A DNA stretch of 64,000 nucleotides, from positions 87,536,001-87,600,000 of the forward strand of contig CP136892.1 in assembly GCA_034359265.1 (NCBI GenBank), in the 5' to 3' direction. The translations under genes and the position numbers were made by a program. Every line of letters begins with the position of its first letter. The first letter of the stretch is position 1. This document shows positions 56,614 to 64,000 of the stretch, in pieces. The notes beneath the pieces are model-generated. The model saw only the letters and a list, made by a program, of their open reading frames with translations, had not been told where the DNA came from and ran no database searches. This stretch comes from Canna indica (Eukaryota > Streptophyta > Magnoliopsida > Zingiberales > Cannaceae).

Positions 56614-57470
56614 ATGGGCAGAGAGCTTTAGCTGGAAACATATATTGAACATGAATTTGATGATCAAGATGCACAACTATACATCCAAGTCAAGTCAAGT
56701 GTATACTTTATACAATTTGATGCAAATATATAGTCAAGTGTAGTTCTCTGCATATGTCGTCCAAAAATTAATTGCTCGGTTAATTGTTGTCTTCATTTAA
56801 TGATTAATATTATAAATGGTACGTCATGCCATATATTTAGCAAATTAATATGTACATATTAGGTTTCAAATTAATAATTAGGCTTGGACTTATGTATTTA
56901 ATTGCTTTATATATACTATTATATATGTTGTTATATAAGGGTCTAACTGCAAACTAAATTAAGCAACCAGTCGAATTTATATAGAAATTTGGAATTAGTT
57001 TGGGGACCACATGCTCGGAATTAATTTGGAATTTATGTAGAAATTTCAATGACATGGTAGAATATTCCAATTAAACAACTAGTCGAAAAAATATCCAAGT
57101 GAAGTGAAGTGAAGTGAAGTGTAGACTTTGGTGCACCTCCATCACGTCGACTATCCAAGTAGAAAGAAACCAACAACCAAATTAAACTTTTTCATTTAAC
57201 ATAAAAAGTTTAATTTAACATAAAGTTCATTTAACGTCGACTATCCAAGTAGAAAGCAACCAAATGCTTGTTGCTTTCAACTTTTTCATTTAACATAAAG
57301 TCCAAGTTATCTAAAATTCATTTAACATAACATATATAAGGACCAAATTAAATGATAAAAATCCTATGACAATAACCCCTAAAAGACTTTGAATTTTAAG
57401 TCGTGCAAAGTGTCTAGTAAGATCGGAAAGTTATAGAAAAAAAAATCTAAAATGGTAAATTGGTTCTGGT
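56614..57470. other. RLP-H terminal exon and spacer
   Basis: Third copy of the A/D downstream region, with a local duplication of 'tttaacataaa'-type sequence at 57185-57310 and GACTTTGAATTTTAAGTCG near 57385. No gene. Confidence 0.55.
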
Positions 57471-57990
57471 TCTCCTGTTCGAATTCAGTAAAACTCTTGG
57501 CTTTCTCATTCTTATCCTTTTATTCTGCCTTCTGATGCATGTCTTGATCCTTGCCTGATCTTGGTAAGACAACTTTTAAATCGGGACGAGCATTCTACGA
57601 TTTCAGAAATTCAATCCTAACTGTAGCATGCTCATCCAGTTTTCATCTTAACCCCTAAATATTATCCATTCTGTATTGTCCAAAGACTTCAACACTATAT
57701 CGACGCAAGAGACACCTGTTTAGATTTTCAGCATTTCTTTTCGCTTTCCAATTCTAGGATAATTGAAAATATGGTTTCTCCTACCATTCTTAGGAACTCC
57801 TTCCATCCCTGCTTGTAATCGTACATTCGGCGAAAAGGTGAGTAGCTGACATAACACGCATTTTGGGTTGATTTTTGCGAAAAGGTGTTTGATCAACCGG
57901 TCTTTTCTTTGCAACTGTCATTTCATGGACAACCATATATAATACCAATTTCATCTTGGTCGGGCTCCAGCATTTCCAGATTTTTTCCAC
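57470..57990. mobile_element. LINE fragments (two, opposite orientations)
   Basis: 57470-57590 is the start of the same LINE fragment seen before RLP-B and RLP-E (+ strand) and stops abruptly. 57640-57990 on the minus strand reads VAKKRPVDQTPFRKNQPK and ATHLFAECTIT, weakly like a zf-RVT region. Both are broken. Confidence 0.45.
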
Positions 57991-57994
57991 ATGC

Positions 57995-58835
57995 TCTCAC
58001 GGACTTGTAATTGTATATTCCTTGATTTAACTATTTTTTAATAGAATACATGAGAACCTTTAAATATATTTTGTCTTAAGTAAGAAGATGTGCGGTTTCA
58101 TCTTCTTGCCATTTAAATAGTTAAAAACGATTGCTTGATTTTTCTCTCGAAGAAATTGGAAATGTGAAACTCGATCATAATTAATTAAATTTTTTTCATG
58201 TAAATTAGCAATCACATAGAACTAATGGAGAGTGAATTCTTCACATAGAATTAATTATCTATTTGATGCGGTAGTTGAATGGGTTGAGGCCTGTCATATA
58301 TTGTTACTTAACTGTCCATTATCACCACAAATATATGTATGTGTTAGAATCAGATTTTGTTTTTTTTTTCAATTTGAAAATGATTATCTTGTTCACCTTT
58401 TAATGAACACAACAAATATAACTAAGTTTTCATCTTCATAATCAATTAATATATGATATATAAGCAATAAGGATGATATTCGAGTGCATATAATGATTTA
58501 TTGTAGCCATCAGCTATTGACTATTGACTATATATAGTGTTGCATGCAGTTGTAGAATTGTTTAAATACTATGGACTAATACTTAGTACTCGGCATTTTA
58601 CACTATCTTGCAGATGGGAAGAAGAGGTTGATCGACCTGGAAATTAACATGTTGAAGATGGATTTGAATAAGATCACAATTACACTTGCTTAAAAGTTTA
58701 CATTAGCAATATATAGTTTTATAATATTTCCTTGCTTTATGTACTGCTTGGTTAATTCGATATATGTCGTTCGAGAATTGCTCGTTTATATATTGTCTTC
58801 AATGATGAAACGAATAGTCCTGTCATATGCAGCAT
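57995..58835 (+). other. Orphan RLP 3' region with terminal exon, no coding body
   Basis: Matches the RLP-G 3'-UTR intron from about 41965 onward; the acceptor ATCTTGCAG ends at 58613 and the terminal exon ATGGGAAGAAGAGG starts at 58614. The receptor that owned it is gone. It preserves the empty site of the solo LTR (near 58577). Confidence 0.65.
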
Positions 58836-59285
58836 ATTAGTATTACGCTTCAAATTAATAAGGTGGGACTTGTTTAATTGCTTTATATATTATATATTAT
58901 GTTTTGAAGAGTATAATATAATTCTCTTTAGAGTTAATTTTATGTATATTTCTTTCAAGTTTCAAAATAACTTCATTCTCTTTATTCTATATATGGATGT
59001 GGGCTGATTGGATCTATATATGCTATTATGAGGATCATTGAATTAATTGCTTCGTAATGGTGTCACTGAAAGTTTTTTTGTTAAGACAAAAGGAGTAATA
59101 AAGCCTACTTGAACTTTATTAAAATTAATTTCTTGGCTTCAAAACCAAATATCCTTTTGTAGCACTACGATATTTTTAAAATGAATTAAAGCATTACTGA
59201 ATTCTTCTTCAAATGAATTGTTGTACAGAAAAAGGACTGACTAGTAAATGTAAAAAATCACTAAATATACATACTCGTTTAAGTA
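58836..59285. other. Spacer between the RLP remnant and TADA
   Basis: The first part (to about 59072) is the RLP 3'-flank repeat that also brackets the broken TADA copy at 48.3 kb. The rest would hold the TADA 3' UTR on the minus strand. No other gene seen. Confidence 0.5.
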
Positions 59286-63205
<3,920 letters not shown>

Positions 63206-63230
63206 CTGAAAACAGACATTGTATTATCTG

Positions 63231-64000
63231 TGAATATTTTTTTTTTGATATAAAGCAATGTATTCATTCATGAGATAGAATAGAATACAGAGGGGGGAGG
63301 GGAGTTAAAAAAAAAACAAACCAAAAAGAAAATGTATACATACAGGATTAGAAAATCCTGTGAGAAACCATAAAGGAGTTTAAAGAGGTGAGCATGTCGC
63401 AAACACTACTAGAGGTATTCTCAAAGCATCTCCTATTCCTTTCAAACCAGATGAACCAACCCCACACCATGAGCACCCGAGCTTTCCGTAATCTCGAGTT
63501 AGCATCTTGATTTGAATTGGTATTGGGATCAACGGAGTTCCAAGTCGACTCATAGAAGGGGATCTTAAGATGGATGAGAAAACGATGCCAAATTTCTTGA
63601 GGAAGTTGACAGTTCTGAAAGATGTGCTCATAGGATTCAAGGTCTGTTTCGCACAACGGGCAAGTAGCATTAACATCCAATCCCCAACGAACCAATCTGT
63701 CTCGAGTTAGCAGACGTTTACGCACCCAAATCCATCCAAATATTGAGACTTTTGGTGGTACCTTAGTTTGCCAAATAAGACAGTGAGAGGAGTCCTCTAC
63801 ACCCCTAAAGTTAAGAACTTTGTATAAGGACTTTGTAGTGAAACATTTCTCTGCAGACCACCTCCAATGTAACGTGTCTTCGCCTTCTGAGGATTGGACT
63901 GATTGAAGTGCCTGCACCAGTTCGTGAAGAAATTCAGAGTTCAGAAGTGTAGAGAATGATAGGTTCCATCCTTGAAATATCCCATGTTCATCCGATATCC
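63231..64000 (-). mobile_element. Third LINE in TADA, running off the window
   Basis: A poly-T tract at about 63237-63246 marks the tail. The minus frame is open from 63348 to the window edge: DEHGIFQGWNLSFS, TLHWRWSAEKCFTTKSLYKVLNFRG, KVPPKVSIFGWIWVRKR and CPLCETDLESYEHIFQNC (zf-RVT). The target duplication cannot be checked because the 5' end is outside. It lies in the intron before the HAE exon, sense to TADA. Confidence 0.85.

Noticed and set aside
57720..57990. Independent small gene on the minus strand
   Set aside because: The two overlapping frames resemble a broken LINE zf-RVT region better than a gene.

Overview
The window is nuclear DNA of a flowering plant: EMG1 and TADA genes with GT-AG introns, intronless LRR receptor genes, and many plant transposons (LINE, TRIM, CACTA, hAT, Mutator, Harbinger types). 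The leader and N-cap of the receptors and the AT-rich spacers remind me of a non-grass monocot such as a yam, but the sequence here does not prove this.

The core is a tandem cluster of EIX/Cf-type receptor-like proteins (RLPs). Three long open copies exist on the + strand: RLP-A (1702-4581), RLP-D (14507-17425) and RLP-H (52857-55697). Around them lie broken copies: RLP-B (7367-9246), an N-terminal stub (14040-14459), RLP-E (19867-21726), RLP-F (31256-33667), RLP-G (40565-41894), RLP-H1 (45541-47228), small fragments near 10.7, 12.7, 45.5 and 49.7 kb, and 3' remnants without a gene at 1-640 and 58.0-58.7 kb. They fall into three groups: A/D/H, B/E and F/G/H1. A block of about 9 kb (590-9620) was duplicated in tandem (12790-22130); H with its downstream region is a third, partial copy.

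The cluster brackets one housekeeping gene and abuts another. EMG1/NEP1 (18S rRNA pseudouridine methyltransferase, seven exons, 28148-30747) is complete. TADA (plastid tRNA adenosine deaminase, minus strand, 59286 to beyond 64000) shows its last three exons; the two introns visible carry three LINE insertions in the sense direction. A broken TADA copy sits at 48.3-49.25 kb.

Most other DNA is mobile. Elements whose ends and target-site duplications I could read: hAT-like 5220-5587 and 9904-10554, TRIMs 11543-12078 and 35498-35829, LINEs 23875-24677, 60500-61092 and 61191-62917, Mutator-like MITE 25082-25293, CACTA 36563-38669, Harbinger-like MITE 39164-39638, and a solo LTR 42550-44793.

The most distinctive shared feature is a 3'-UTR intron. 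Its donor lies 21-39 nt after the stop codon in six copies, and the acceptor joins a conserved terminal exon; recognisable parts survive even where the coding body is gone. Repeated W-box-bearing motifs lie upstream of several receptors. RLPs of this type have no kinase and normally signal with SOBIR1-type partner kinases; the GxxxG transmembrane motif and tyrosine tail motifs seen here fit that.
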